Notes: generated by a model not told the origin, from the sequence alone. 22,382 bases of DNA from an uncultured Clostridium sp. (GCA_937902905.1 CALELW010000055.1:1-22382), one strand, 5' to 3'; shown: positions 7,431-16,846, numbered from the stretch's first letter. Program-made: numbers and translations.

Positions 7431-7458
7431 TGACGCCCCTAACAATTTCATATAAAAT
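7430..7458 (+). promoter_or_regulatory. Promoter for surface-protein paralogs 2 and 3
   Basis: TTGACG (7430-7435) and TAAAAT (7453-7458) are 17 nt apart. It would serve the gene at 7502 and, across a 47-nt gap with no visible terminator, the gene at 10468. Confidence 0.6.
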
Positions 7459-7501
7459 TAAGAAAACATAATTTTTCTATAACACAATGGAGGGATATAA
7501 T

Positions 7502-10420
7502 ATGAAAAAAGTAAGAAGTGCAGTCGCTTTCTTACTTGTGTTTGTGCTGAGCTTTTCTGTGATTCCACAGAATGTTTTCGCGGCCAAGAAGAAGGTGAAA
7601 CTGAGCAAAAAATCAGTAACGGTAACGGTTGGAAAGACCGTTAAGGTTAAGTTGAAGAACAACAAAAAGAAAGTGAAGTGGACGGTTACATCCGGCAAGA
7701 AAAATGTGAAACTGAGTAAAAAGAAAAAGACAAGTGTCACGATTCAGGGTAAAAAAGCCGGAAAAGCAAAGGTGCAGGCGAAAGTCGGCAAGAAAAAGTT
7801 TGTCTGTAAGGTGACGGTAAAAAAAGCCGGAACCAATCAAAATACAGATAAGAATAACGGCAAAAAAACAGCAAAACCAACAGCAAAAACAACGGTAAAG
7901 CCGACCGAAAAGCCGTCTCTGCCGTCGACTCCGACACCAAAGCCGGACAATGAGCCGACAACGACGCCGATTGAGACGATGATGCCACCGGATGAGACAC
8001 CGGCACCAACGGTGAAACCGGAGTCAAATTATCAGGGGCTTTATGCTGAAAAAGAGCCATTGATTATCAGTTCCGTTGCATTTGAAAAAGATGTTCCGTC
8101 GTATTCGCTGAATTATAATGATATTTATGTAATCTCCGAAGAGGCTGATTCTCTGAAGGAGTTTGTGCCGGACGTGACAAAATGTACATATACCGTTTAT
8201 TGTTACGGGAAAAAAGCGGAAGTAAAGTCAATTACCGATGTTGTCTGGCATGACGATGAGGAATGGCAGAAGCCGTATTATTCATTCCTGCTTACGGCTG
8301 AGCAGGGTGGCAAGGAGTATAAGCAAACAGTTACGATGAAACTTGCCCGCGAGGATTCAGAAGAAGGCTCGGAGAATGGTATGACGTGGCTTTCTTTGCA
8401 GGCAGATGGTGAAAAGTATGAGTTAGAACAAAGTCTGCATGATGAAGAAGGGGAAAGCAGATATTATTTTAAGGATAAAGAAGCTGATACTTCAAAGATT
8501 CAAAAAGCAGAAAATATTAAACTTGTTGGTGTCTACGAGGAGCAGCAGTATACATTGAATGCAAGAAAGGAATACTGCGATGAGTTTTTTGTGAGTGTTA
8601 TCAGTGATTCTTTTGAGAAAGAAAATCTGGAAGTTGGCTCAGGTACGGTTTACATGGATACCAAGACAGATTCTTATTTTCATATAGATGCATTTACCTC
8701 AACAAAAGGTGAGGTGAATTTATATCGGGGATACAGTGAAGAGCGCTTTGTGTATGAGCCGGCGTTAGAAGAAGGCAAAACATTAAAAGACATATTTACA
8801 AATGTAGTGGAAGAGTTAAAGATTTACCGTGCAGTTTATAATAATGTATATTGGAATGCTGAAAATATTGAGATTCGGAATGTGGTCTGGCATGATGAGC
8901 CTTATTATGACGACGAAACGGACCATGGCTATTATTCCTTTAACATTGTGCTGACAGTGGATGGACAGGAAAATGAGCAGTCGTATGTGCTGGTGGAAAA
9001 ACAGAAAACTTATGCAGTGTCCGGAAAATTGACGACAGAAGACGGGCTTCCGATTGCAGAAGCAGAAGTTTTATTGTCTAAGTTAAGCGGTGAGGAATGT
9101 GAATACACCATTGAGACGGATAAGAACGGACTTTTTGAAGCTGATTTGCAAAAAGGTACCTATCAGTTTGAACTGGGGCAGACGTTTACGGTAGAGGACA
9201 GTGATGTAGTGCATAACGAGAAACTTCCGGTTTATAAAATCACCGGTAAGGTAACAAGAACAGGTGCGAATACGCCGGATGTTCCGGGCTTTTACTTTGA
9301 TTCAGAGGATTCTACCTGCATTTGTTTGGAAAATTTTCTGGGAGATGACAACCGTTATTATGCATATGTGCAGAAAGGAACATACACAGTTCAATCCTCT
9401 GGGTACTCGGTTGACACCGTGGAAGTAACCGGAAGTGGAACTCATGATATTACAATGGAACTTGCACTTGTGTCAGGAAAAGGTTCCGGGTATTATAAAT
9501 TTGTAGATACCGAGGATGAAAATAATTACTATTGGGCATTTTCAGCATTTGATTCGTACAGCATCTACTTAAAGCCGGGTACTTATTATGTAAAAATAGA
9601 AGATGCTACAGTTGATACCATTGAAGTGTCACTTGGTGAGATGACAAAGGATTATGAGATGTATTCCTGCAAGGGTGAGCTGTTAGACATGGCAGGACTT
9701 CAAATTCCAAAAGACTTGTATGGAAATTACGAGATTTTGGTTATGAGAAATGAAGTGGTTTATAAGAAATTATTCATGACGCCAAATGATATATCTGGTT
9801 TCAAATTTGACGTTTTAGCCGGCGAATATGAGTTTTTGCACAACGGAAAATCGGTTGGCAAGATGACAGTTACTGATTCCAATGTTGTGAAAGATTTAAC
9901 GATGCCATACAAATATGTAAAAATTAAAATGCTTGATGCAGAAGATGAGTTAATATCGATATATCCGACACGGAGACTTAAATTTGCAAATAAGGGTACG
10001 AGCAGCATTTACTACTACTATATGTATGATGATGAGTCTGGGAATTATACATCGAATGTCGTGCTGCCAACCGGCGATTACCAGTGTGTCGATTATTACT
10101 GTATGCCAAGTATAGGAGACTATGGCTTTACAGTGGATGGTTCAAGCGATACTGTTGTTATCAATACAAACGTGTATAAGATATCCGGCAGCTGTAAGGT
10201 AAATGGAGCCGAGGCGTCCGATGATACATGGGTATACTTGCACAAAAAAGGAGATGCAACAGAACTTTCGAATTATACATTTGATGACGGAAAATATGAA
10301 TTCTATGTAGAGCCGGGAGAGTATGAGATAAAAGTGTCTCTAGATTCCGGAATGGTTACCGCAGCGGACATAACGATTACCGATGCATCTGTTACGAGAG
10401 ATTTGGAGTTAGAAGAGTAA
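7502..10420 (+). CDS. Large secreted repeat protein with lysine-rich Ig-like domain, paralog 2 (short form)
   Basis: This 972-residue protein has a signal peptide (MKKVRSAVAFLLVFVLSFSV..., cleavage near FA-AKKK) and a lysine-rich acid-free Ig-like domain. A Thr/Pro/Lys linker with repeated 'KPT' units follows, then GLYAEKE opens the body. The two 'VVWHDxxxY' modules are present. Beta-rich repeats start near residue 503 but number only about six. The protein ends at DASVTRDLELEE, where paralog 3 continues with two more repeats, so it is a C-terminally shorter form. No cell-wall sorting signal is seen. ATG 7502 is chosen because GGAGGG (7489-7494) is 7 nt upstream; an in-frame ATG at 7487 overlaps that ribosome site. 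Its leader and signal region resemble paralog 3 more than paralog 1, suggesting that 2 and 3 are the more recent duplicates. Confidence 0.8.
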   Translation: MKKVRSAVAFLLVFVLSFSVIPQNVFAAKKKVKLSKKSVTVTVGKTVKVKLKNNKKKVKWTVTSGKKNVKLSKKKKTSVTIQGKKAGKAKVQAKVGKKKFVCKVTVKKAGTNQNTDKNNGKKTAKPTAKTTVKPTEKPSLPSTPTPKPDNEPTTTPIETMMPPDETPAPTVKPESNYQGLYAEKEPLIISSVAFEKDVPSYSLNYNDIYVISEEADSLKEFVPDVTKCTYTVYCYGKKAEVKSITDVVWHDDEEWQKPYYSFLLTAEQGGKEYKQTVTMKLAREDSEEGSENGMTWLSLQADGEKYELEQSLHDEEGESRYYFKDKEADTSKIQKAENIKLVGVYEEQQYTLNARKEYCDEFFVSVISDSFEKENLEVGSGTVYMDTKTDSYFHIDAFTSTKGEVNLYRGYSEERFVYEPALEEGKTLKDIFTNVVEELKIYRAVYNNVYWNAENIEIRNVVWHDEPYYDDETDHGYYSFNIVLTVDGQENEQSYVLVEKQKTYAVSGKLTTEDGLPIAEAEVLLSKLSGEECEYTIETDKNGLFEADLQKGTYQFELGQTFTVEDSDVVHNEKLPVYKITGKVTRTGANTPDVPGFYFDSEDSTCICLENFLGDDNRYYAYVQKGTYTVQSSGYSVDTVEVTGSGTHDITMELALVSGKGSGYYKFVDTEDENNYYWAFSAFDSYSIYLKPGTYYVKIEDATVDTIEVSLGEMTKDYEMYSCKGELLDMAGLQIPKDLYGNYEILVMRNEVVYKKLFMTPNDISGFKFDVLAGEYEFLHNGKSVGKMTVTDSNVVKDLTMPYKYVKIKMLDAEDELISIYPTRRLKFANKGTSSIYYYYMYDDESGNYTSNVVLPTGDYQCVDYYCMPSIGDYGFTVDGSSDTVVINTNVYKISGSCKVNGAEASDDTWVYLHKKGDATELSNYTFDDGKYEFYVEPGEYEIKVSLDSGMVTAADITITDASVTRDLELEE

Positions 10421-10467
10421 AACGATGGAGGTAGTTTGATTGCAGATTACACATGGAGGGATATGAT

Positions 10468-13400
10468 ATGAGAAAAATGAGACGAAAACTCGCCGTCTTG
10501 CTTGTATTTGTGCTGGCATTTACGATGCTGCCGCAAAATGTACTGGCGGCAAAGAAAAAGGTGAAACTGAGCAAAAAATCAGTAACGGTGACAGTTGGAA
10601 AGACTGTTAAGATTAAGTTGAAAAACAACAAAAAGAAAGTGAAGTGGACGGTTGTATCCGGCAAGAAAAACGTGAAACTGAGTAAAAAGAAAAAGTCCGG
10701 TGTTACGATTAAAGGTAAAAAAGCCGGAAAAGCGAAAGTGCAGGCGAAAGTCGGCAAGAAAAAGTTTGTCTGCAAGGTGACGGTGAAGAAGCAGACGTCA
10801 GATAAAAACAGCGGAAAAAAGACAGCAAAACCGACGACAAAATCGACGGTAAGACCAACGCAGGTACCGAGCCCGACACCACTGCCGACTAAGGGGCCGG
10901 AGCAGACGATGCTTCCACCGGATGAGACACCGGAACCAACGGTAGAACCGGGGAAAAACTATCAAGGACTTTATGCGGAAAATGAAGAACTTATCATCAG
11001 CTCGATTGCTTTTGAAAAAGAAGTCGATTATTATTTGAGTTATAACAATATTTACGTGTGTGAGGGGGAGGCAAATTCGCTGAAAGACATCGTGCCGGAT
11101 GTGACAAAATGTGAGTTTACGGTTTATTGTTATGGAAAGAAGGCAGAGGTAAAATCGATTTCGGACGTCGCGTGGAATGAAAAAACATCAAAGGGAAAAG
11201 GCAGTTATACCTTTTCAATAACAGCAGCACTCGATGGCAAAGAGTATACAAAGACGGCTAAAATGATGCTTGGGCTGTCACAGAACGAAACCTTTGATAA
11301 AGTATTTGATAATGGATTTACGCTGCTTACGTTACAGGCAGATGACAGAGAGTATGAATTAGAGAGAGGTTTAGCAAAAGATCCTAATGGCGATAGTTCC
11401 CATTTCAGTTATTATTATTTTAAAGATAAAGACGTGGACACAGAGGACATAAAAGATGCAAGTACGAAAAAAATAACCGGCATTTATGAAGATGAGAAGA
11501 TAACACTGGATATAGAGGATATCAGTGTGCTGAAGGAAAGTATTATGTTCAGACCTTCATCTTATAAAAGAGGAAGACAATTCCTGGAGCTTAGTTATGT
11601 CGATATTTATGTGAAAGCGGAAAATTACTTTATGATAGACGCCTTTACATCAACAAAAGGAGCGGTAAAATACAGTGATTATATGGTGGGAGACAATCAG
11701 GGCTTTATCTATGACGAAACGATAGAAGACGGTAAATCGTTGAAGGATATATTTACGGATTTATCAAAAAATTTGAAGATATACCGCACGATTTATCGTA
11801 ATGTCTACTGCGTAGATAACAGCATCCGTAACGTTGTCTGGCATGATGAGCCTTATTATGCGGGAAAAGAAGATAAAGGATATTATACGTTTGACCTTGT
11901 GATAACGGTTGATGGCAAAGAGATTAAGCAGTCGTATGTGCTTGTTGAACAGCAGAGAAAGTATACAGTGTCCGGAAAACTGGAGACAGAAGATGGGCTG
12001 CCGATTGCAAATGCTGAAGTTTCGTTATATAAATGGAATGAGGAACATTGGTCGCATGATGACACAATTAAGACCGATGAGAAGGGGAATTTCACGACTA
12101 AACAATCAAAGGGAGAGTACAAAATTTATTTGGGAGAATCATTTTCTGTTGAGAGTGACATGCAGCATGATGAGAAGCTTCCGGTTTATAAAATGTCCGG
12201 CACGGTAAAGAGAACTGGTGCACAGACAATGGATATCCCTAATATTTGGATTTCGGCAACAGACAATAGTGATGTCCTTTATGGTAGTGATTTCGATGAT
12301 GACAATCATTATTACAGATACCTGACAAAAGGAACCTATATAATTTATGTAGGTAGTTATGAATTTGATAGGTTTGAAGTGACTGGCAGTGAAGAACGCG
12401 ATATTACGTTGGATTATGCGCGAATTTTTGGAAAATGCAGCAACACGTATTTATATAAAAATGTGGATGGCAGCGACGATTTTGTATATGCTTCTGTCAC
12501 AAATGGATGGTATAATGTTTATTTGAAGCCGGGAACTTATCAAGTAATTGATGGTGCTACTGTCATTGATACGATTGATGTGGAGCTTGGTGATACAAGG
12601 AAAGATTATATCGAACATTCCTGCAAAGGCAACCTGCTTGATGTATCTGGTCTTGCAATTCCGGAAGAAGTGAGTGGAACCAGAAGCTATGCGATTTCTG
12701 TCAAGAGAAATGGGGAACAGTATAAATCAATTAATGTTCCGATGGATGGTAAAGAGAATGCGTTTGATTATGAATTGGATTTGCTGGACGGCGAATATGA
12801 GTTTTTCTATGCGGGCACCAGCGTTGCCAAAGTTACAATCGACGGCTCCGATGTTGTGAAAGATTTAACGCTGCCAATGAAATATGTAAAAATCAAATTG
12901 CTTGATGCCGAAAATAATGTAATTCCATTATCGAAGAAAAACTATGTGAAGAAAACCACGGAATCCGGAAATTTCTATTATTTATTGGGAGGTCTGGCAG
13001 GTTATTCCACACATGCAATGCTTCCGCTTGGAACTTATGTGTTTGGCACGAATAACACAAATATACAGAACTTGCAGAGTAAGACATTTACGGTTACCGA
13101 GGAAGATGATGTGGTTTCTGTGAATACACAACTGTATCAAGTAAGTGGTTATTGCAAATTGAATGGGGTTAATGTTTCAGATGATGCAAGGATAACATTA
13201 TTTGACAAAGATTCGTCTTCGACTTGTGCAGCAAACGATATGAAGGATGGCAAATATTCTGTGTATGTAACGACGGGAGAGTATAAGATGATAATATCCG
13301 GTTCGGTGGGAATATTAGCATCTGAGGAGATAACAGTAACGAGTGCTTCGGTTGGGAAAAATTTTGATATAGAGGTTGGCAAACTGACCGGAAAACTTAC

Positions 13401-13914
13401 ATGGGAAAATGGTAGTTCCTTTACCGATTTTGATACGGATATGTGGCAGATTTGTTTGCAAAGGCAAGAGCCATATTATTCGGACCGTGTGGCAAGATTA
13501 GAACAGGACGGTTCTTTTGAAGTAAAGGATATTTTATTTGGTACCTACGAGGTGCTTATGTATTCAGAGTATAACAATGCGAGTGTAAAAGTAGGTACGA
13601 TAACGATTGACAGTAAAACAAAGAGTCAGGATTTTGTGATTCCCGGATATGCCGTTCATGTGAAGATGTTAGATAGTGAAGGAAATCCTATGGAATATAA
13701 ACAGGCTTCTTTTGTAAATACAGAGGATGAAACGGATATAAAATATTTTTATACAAATAGTGAAGGCGAAGTTTATTTGATTGTTAATAAACCTGGCACT
13801 TATAAGGTTATATTTGAGGAAGGTGGCTATGGAAGTGGAAATTTTGCTTCCTACGGAACGGTAACGGTGACAGATAAAAATGTATCTGTGACACTAAAAA
13901 AATCTGAACCTTGA
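10468..13914 (+). CDS. Large secreted repeat protein with lysine-rich Ig-like domain, paralog 3
   Basis: This 1148-residue protein has the same architecture as its neighbours: signal peptide (cleavage near LA-AKKK), lysine-rich acid-free Ig-like domain, Thr/Pro linker (TPLPTKGPEQ...), the GLYAENEE body with two 'VVWHD/VAWNE' modules, and about eight beta-rich repeats from about residue 498. The last repeat ends SYGTVTVTDKNVSVTLKK, almost the same as the end of paralog 1. No LPXTG or membrane anchor is visible. GGAGGG (10455-10460) is 7 nt before ATG 10468; the in-frame ATG at 10453 overlaps that site and is not used here as the start. It lies 47 nt after paralog 2 and is probably co-transcribed with it. 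Its stop codon lies within the -35 box of the next promoter. Surface role is inferred; the ligand is unknown. Confidence 0.8.
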   Translation: MRKMRRKLAVLLVFVLAFTMLPQNVLAAKKKVKLSKKSVTVTVGKTVKIKLKNNKKKVKWTVVSGKKNVKLSKKKKSGVTIKGKKAGKAKVQAKVGKKKFVCKVTVKKQTSDKNSGKKTAKPTTKSTVRPTQVPSPTPLPTKGPEQTMLPPDETPEPTVEPGKNYQGLYAENEELIISSIAFEKEVDYYLSYNNIYVCEGEANSLKDIVPDVTKCEFTVYCYGKKAEVKSISDVAWNEKTSKGKGSYTFSITAALDGKEYTKTAKMMLGLSQNETFDKVFDNGFTLLTLQADDREYELERGLAKDPNGDSSHFSYYYFKDKDVDTEDIKDASTKKITGIYEDEKITLDIEDISVLKESIMFRPSSYKRGRQFLELSYVDIYVKAENYFMIDAFTSTKGAVKYSDYMVGDNQGFIYDETIEDGKSLKDIFTDLSKNLKIYRTIYRNVYCVDNSIRNVVWHDEPYYAGKEDKGYYTFDLVITVDGKEIKQSYVLVEQQRKYTVSGKLETEDGLPIANAEVSLYKWNEEHWSHDDTIKTDEKGNFTTKQSKGEYKIYLGESFSVESDMQHDEKLPVYKMSGTVKRTGAQTMDIPNIWISATDNSDVLYGSDFDDDNHYYRYLTKGTYIIYVGSYEFDRFEVTGSEERDITLDYARIFGKCSNTYLYKNVDGSDDFVYASVTNGWYNVYLKPGTYQVIDGATVIDTIDVELGDTRKDYIEHSCKGNLLDVSGLAIPEEVSGTRSYAISVKRNGEQYKSINVPMDGKENAFDYELDLLDGEYEFFYAGTSVAKVTIDGSDVVKDLTLPMKYVKIKLLDAENNVIPLSKKNYVKKTTESGNFYYLLGGLAGYSTHAMLPLGTYVFGTNNTNIQNLQSKTFTVTEEDDVVSVNTQLYQVSGYCKLNGVNVSDDARITLFDKDSSSTCAANDMKDGKYSVYVTTGEYKMIISGSVGILASEEITVTSASVGKNFDIEVGKLTGKLTWENGSSFTDFDTDMWQICLQRQEPYYSDRVARLEQDGSFEVKDILFGTYEVLMYSEYNNASVKVGTITIDSKTKSQDFVIPGYAVHVKMLDSEGNPMEYKQASFVNTEDETDIKYFYTNSEGEVYLIVNKPGTYKVIFEEGGYGSGNFASYGTVTVTDKNVSVTLKKSEP

Positions 13915-13939
13915 CGGACAAAAACCATTGTGCTATACT
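13911..13939 (+). promoter_or_regulatory. Promoter overlapping the end of paralog 3
   Basis: TTGACG (13911-13916), 17 nt, then TATACT (13934-13939) preceded by an extended -10 TG. Transcription would begin near 13946, only a few bases before the terminator stem at 13952. Confidence 0.65.
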
Positions 13940-13951
13940 AGGGTTTGACGA

Positions 13952-13988
13952 GGACGTCACAAGCGAAAGTTTGTGACGTCCTTTTTTT
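13952..13988 (+). terminator. Strong intrinsic terminator, possible attenuator of the downstream operon
   Basis: A perfect 11-bp stem (GGACGTCACAA with TTGTGACGTCC, 13952-13962 and 13971-13981) with an 8-nt loop (GCGAAAGT) is followed by seven T residues. It should end transcripts of paralog 3. It also lies downstream of the promoter at 13911-13939, so transcripts from that promoter must pass it to reach the gene at 14032. Confidence 0.9.
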
Positions 13989-14031
13989 ATGCGATGAACC
14001 AAAGACATAAGTGGCAAAGGAGGTTATCAAA

Positions 14032-15162
14032 ATGGATACAGCAATCAAATTTTTATATTTAAGTGAACCGGATATGATTCGGGCAGGTGTGACGGATATG
14101 GATGCCTGTGTGGAGGCAATGGAAGATTTATTGTTGACTTTACATAAAGGGGACTATGTGATGGGTGGAAAAAATCACAACTCCCATGGCTGCATGGTGA
14201 CTTTTCCGGATGACCCGGAATTTGAGGGAATGCCGAAAAATGCAGAGGACAGACGATTCATGGCAATGCCGGCATATCTTGGCGGACGTTATCAGATGGC
14301 GGGGATGAAGTGGTACGGCTCGAACATGGAAAATAAGAAAAAAGGGCTGCCACGTTCCATTTTGATGATGATGTTAAATGATAAAGATACGGGGGCACCG
14401 CTTGCGATGATGTCGGCAAACCTTTTGAGTTCTTACCGGACAGGAGGAATTCCCGGTGTTGGCTGCAAATATTTAGCAAGAGAGGATGCAAAAACAGTCG
14501 CTATTATTGGACCCGGTGTGATGGGAAAAACGTCCCTTCGTGCCTTTGTCAGTGTGAGACCAGGCATTGATACGGTGAAGATTAAGGGACGTGGACAAAA
14601 GTCTATCGATTCATTTGTTGCATTTGTCAAAGAGGAATGTCCGGGAATCAAAAATATTGTGATTTGTGATTCTATTGAGGAAGCTGTAAAAGACAGCGAC
14701 ATTATCAGTATGACAACAACGGTAAAGGACAGCGAGGCTGAATTTCCTTATATTGATACGAAATGGATTAAAAAAGGTGCACTAATCAGTATGCCTTCGG
14801 CGGCTCGTTTTGATGAAGATTTTCTTGTAAATGGCTGTAAAAAGGTTGTGGACAACTACAAATTGTACGAGGCGTGGGAGGAGGAATACCCATATCCGAC
14901 TTACGATCAGGTGCAGATTGTAGGAAGCAAATTTACGGATTTAAAACAGATGGGGAAAATTACAAGAGAGGACATTATTGATGTGGCAGATGTGATTACC
15001 GGTGAGAGAAAAGGACGGGAAAGCGAAGATGAAATTATCGTATATTCTGTCGGAGGCATGCCGGTTGAGGACATCGCGTGGGGAACTACTGTTTACCGCC
15101 GTGCCTTAAAAGAGGGCATTGGCGTGGAACTGCCATTGTGGGATAAACCGGAAATGGCGTAA
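14032..15162 (+). CDS. Ornithine cyclodeaminase / mu-crystallin family NAD(P)-dependent enzyme
   Basis: This 376-residue protein has the family layout. An N-terminal dimerisation and substrate part carries the conserved lysine in AGMKWYGSN (about K93) and the SSYRTGG motif (R136, T137). A Rossmann nucleotide-binding domain starts at VAIIGPGVMG (about 156-165). Family members deaminate or reduce small amino acids and imines, the best known reaction being ornithine to proline plus ammonia. Proteins of this subfamily in Firmicutes are, from memory, sometimes labelled tyramine oxidase subunit B, so the substrate should not be assumed. AAAGGAGG is 8 nt before ATG 14032; the GTG at 14011 lies upstream of the ribosome site. 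An amino-acid permease gene follows 20 nt later, suggesting uptake and conversion of the same amine or amino acid. Confidence 0.8.
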   Translation: MDTAIKFLYLSEPDMIRAGVTDMDACVEAMEDLLLTLHKGDYVMGGKNHNSHGCMVTFPDDPEFEGMPKNAEDRRFMAMPAYLGGRYQMAGMKWYGSNMENKKKGLPRSILMMMLNDKDTGAPLAMMSANLLSSYRTGGIPGVGCKYLAREDAKTVAIIGPGVMGKTSLRAFVSVRPGIDTVKIKGRGQKSIDSFVAFVKEECPGIKNIVICDSIEEAVKDSDIISMTTTVKDSEAEFPYIDTKWIKKGALISMPSAARFDEDFLVNGCKKVVDNYKLYEAWEEEYPYPTYDQVQIVGSKFTDLKQMGKITREDIIDVADVITGERKGRESEDEIIVYSVGGMPVEDIAWGTTVYRRALKEGIGVELPLWDKPEMA

Positions 15163-15182
15163 GAGAACAAGGGGGAATCGAC

Positions 15183-16589
15183 ATGGAGAAAAACAAGAAA
15201 TTAGGATTAGGAAGTGTGGTTTCTGTTTCTGTCGGACTTGTCATTGCGACAAGCTGTCTGGTGTCATTGGGACAGGGAGCAGGAACAGTGGGAATCCCAT
15301 TTATTGGTGCGATGATTATTGCCTGTCTGCTGAATATGACAACAGTTGCTTCGCTTTCTGAGTTAAATGGTCTGATGCCAAACACGACCGGAGGACTGGC
15401 ACAGTACACACTTGCCTGTATGGGGCCGTTTCCCACCATGATTTCTATGGTGGGAGGGTATCTGATTTGTAACATTTTGTCGTGTGGTGTTGAGGCATCG
15501 ATTTTTGCTTATGCCATGTCGCAGACGCTTCATCTGCCGATTCCAAGCATCGGCTACACCATTATCATGACGGTAATCGTTATGGTGGCAAACCTGTTTG
15601 GTGTCGATATGTTTGCTAAAATTCAGAATTTGGTTGCATTTCTTTTGGTGGGTTCGATGGTTGTTATGGGAATTATAGGTGCCCTGGGTCTTGGAACCGG
15701 ACAGGTTGTTTCCCAGCCGGCAAGCATGTCAACGAATTTCTCTGATATCGTGTCGACGACAGCGGTGGCATTTTGGCTGTTTATTGGTGCCGAATATGTC
15801 ATTCCGATATCCAAAGATGTAAAAAATGCCAAACGAAATGTGCCGCTTGGTATGATGATTGGCTTGGGACTTATTTGTCTGGTACAGGCAATCATGGTAT
15901 TAGGTTTTCATAATTATACGCCGTGGGCCGAACTGACAGAATCCGCCGCACCGCATTTGTTATATGGTGAGAATCTCCTTGGCGGAGCCGGAAAATACTG
16001 GATGACAATGGTGGCTGCCCTGGCGGTTATCAGCACACAAAATTCAACGGTAAGTGGTCTTTCTAACATTTGTCAGGGCATGGCAAAAATGAATATGATG
16101 CCACAGTTTTTTGCCAAGACAAATAAAAGAAAAGTACCATTTTTCGGTGTAATATTTGTCAGTGTTACCATTTTGATTTTTGCTTTTATTAGTGACAGTT
16201 CCTCCTCAGCAATCTCATTTTTGATTCTGGTTGGCTCTGTATTTTGGATGATTTCGTATATTTTAGCACATATTGACGTGCTGATTCTGCGAAAAAGAGT
16301 TCCAAATGCACCTCGTTCCTTTAAGGTTCCACTCGGCAAAATACTACCACTTATCGGAATTTTAGGAACAACCTACATGATTTTGAATATTTCAACCGAC
16401 TCGGCAGAGCGGTTAGCTATCTGGGGCGTAACCGGAATTGCCTTTTTGATTCTTGGTGTCTATTCGTTCTTTTGGATTAAATACAAAATGCGGATGCCAG
16501 TCTTTAAGAGCGTGCCGATGGAGGAAGTTATGGCGATGGAAAATGATTTGTATTATGTGATACGAAAAGAGAAGGGGATTTGGAGGTAG
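15183..16589 (+). CDS. APC-superfamily amino acid/amine permease
   Basis: This 468-residue integral membrane protein has about twelve hydrophobic segments. It shows APC-family marks: GLGSVVSVSVGLVIATS at the first helix, GGLAQYTLACMGPFPT at about 70-85, and FWLFIGAEYVIPISKDVKNAKRNVPLG near the sixth helix and following loop. A basic loop before the last helices (RKRVPNAPRSFKVPLG) and a charged cytoplasmic C-terminus are also typical. It probably moves an amino acid or amine across the cytoplasmic membrane; the substrate cannot be read from sequence. AGGGGGAA lies just before the ATG. It forms an operon with the ornithine cyclodeaminase-family gene 20 nt upstream. The stop is followed immediately by a 164-bp palindromic element. 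Confidence 0.85.
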   Translation: MEKNKKLGLGSVVSVSVGLVIATSCLVSLGQGAGTVGIPFIGAMIIACLLNMTTVASLSELNGLMPNTTGGLAQYTLACMGPFPTMISMVGGYLICNILSCGVEASIFAYAMSQTLHLPIPSIGYTIIMTVIVMVANLFGVDMFAKIQNLVAFLLVGSMVVMGIIGALGLGTGQVVSQPASMSTNFSDIVSTTAVAFWLFIGAEYVIPISKDVKNAKRNVPLGMMIGLGLICLVQAIMVLGFHNYTPWAELTESAAPHLLYGENLLGGAGKYWMTMVAALAVISTQNSTVSGLSNICQGMAKMNMMPQFFAKTNKRKVPFFGVIFVSVTILIFAFISDSSSSAISFLILVGSVFWMISYILAHIDVLILRKRVPNAPRSFKVPLGKILPLIGILGTTYMILNISTDSAERLAIWGVTGIAFLILGVYSFFWIKYKMRMPVFKSVPMEEVMAMENDLYYVIRKEKGIWR

Positions 16590-16594
16590 CCGTG

Positions 16595-16758
16595 TTTTGG
16601 GGTTTGCCATAAATGAACAGAAAACTTTGCGTCTCATGGGCGTTTTCACTCATTGAGTGCGTAGCGGTATGGGCACTGAAACCACCAGTGTCGCATACCG
16701 ACGCACTCAAAACCCATGAGTCACAAAGTTTTCTGTTCATTTATGGCAAGCCCCAAAA
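16595..16758. repeat. 164-bp palindromic repeat element, copy 1
   Basis: The outer arms, 16595-16629 and 16724-16758, match over 35 bases with one mismatch (TTTTGGGG.TTGCC...). Inside is a second hairpin: GAGTGCGT (16655-16662) with ACGCACTC (16701-16708), an AG bulge, CGGTATG (16665-16671) with CATACCG (16694-16700), a small internal loop, and CACTG (16674-16678) with CAGTG (16686-16690) around an AAACCAC loop. Part of it recurs at 22294-22382. It may be a MITE-like or REP-like dispersed element or encode a structured RNA. No transposase or flanking duplication is evident. Confidence 0.85.
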
Positions 16759-16846
16759 GACGGGCTGTACGTTTTTGGTAGAAATTTGTTGCTCCAAAAC
16801 TGATTTAAATTTTCTTCGACAACTCTTCTTCTATGATTTGCCCCAT
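16741..16846 (-). pseudogene. Possible frame-shifted small ORF beside the repeat element
   Basis: On the minus strand, MGQIIEEELSKK from ATG 16846 runs into a stop near 16805. The neighbouring frame continues as FKSVLEQQISTKNVQPVFWG and stops at 16743-16741, at the inner edge of the repeat's outer arm. Removing one base from the A/T run at about 16805-16815 would join them. No ribosome site is present, so this is a weak call. Confidence 0.2.

Noticed and set aside
7487..7502. Earlier in-frame ATGs at 7487, 10453 and 21874 that would lengthen the proteins
   Set aside because: Each ATG overlaps the ribosome site itself (ATGGAGG), and a correctly spaced ATG follows 12-15 nt later, restoring a normal signal peptide or N-terminus.
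7477..10775. Phe-rich minus-strand ORFs opposite the lysine-rich domains (also near 2349-2712)
   Set aside because: They are the complement of AAA/AAG-rich codons in the lysine modules and lack their own signals.
16595..16758. Palindromic element as a simple terminator for the permease operon
   Set aside because: It is much longer than a terminator, lacks a following T-run, and recurs elsewhere with conserved internal structure.
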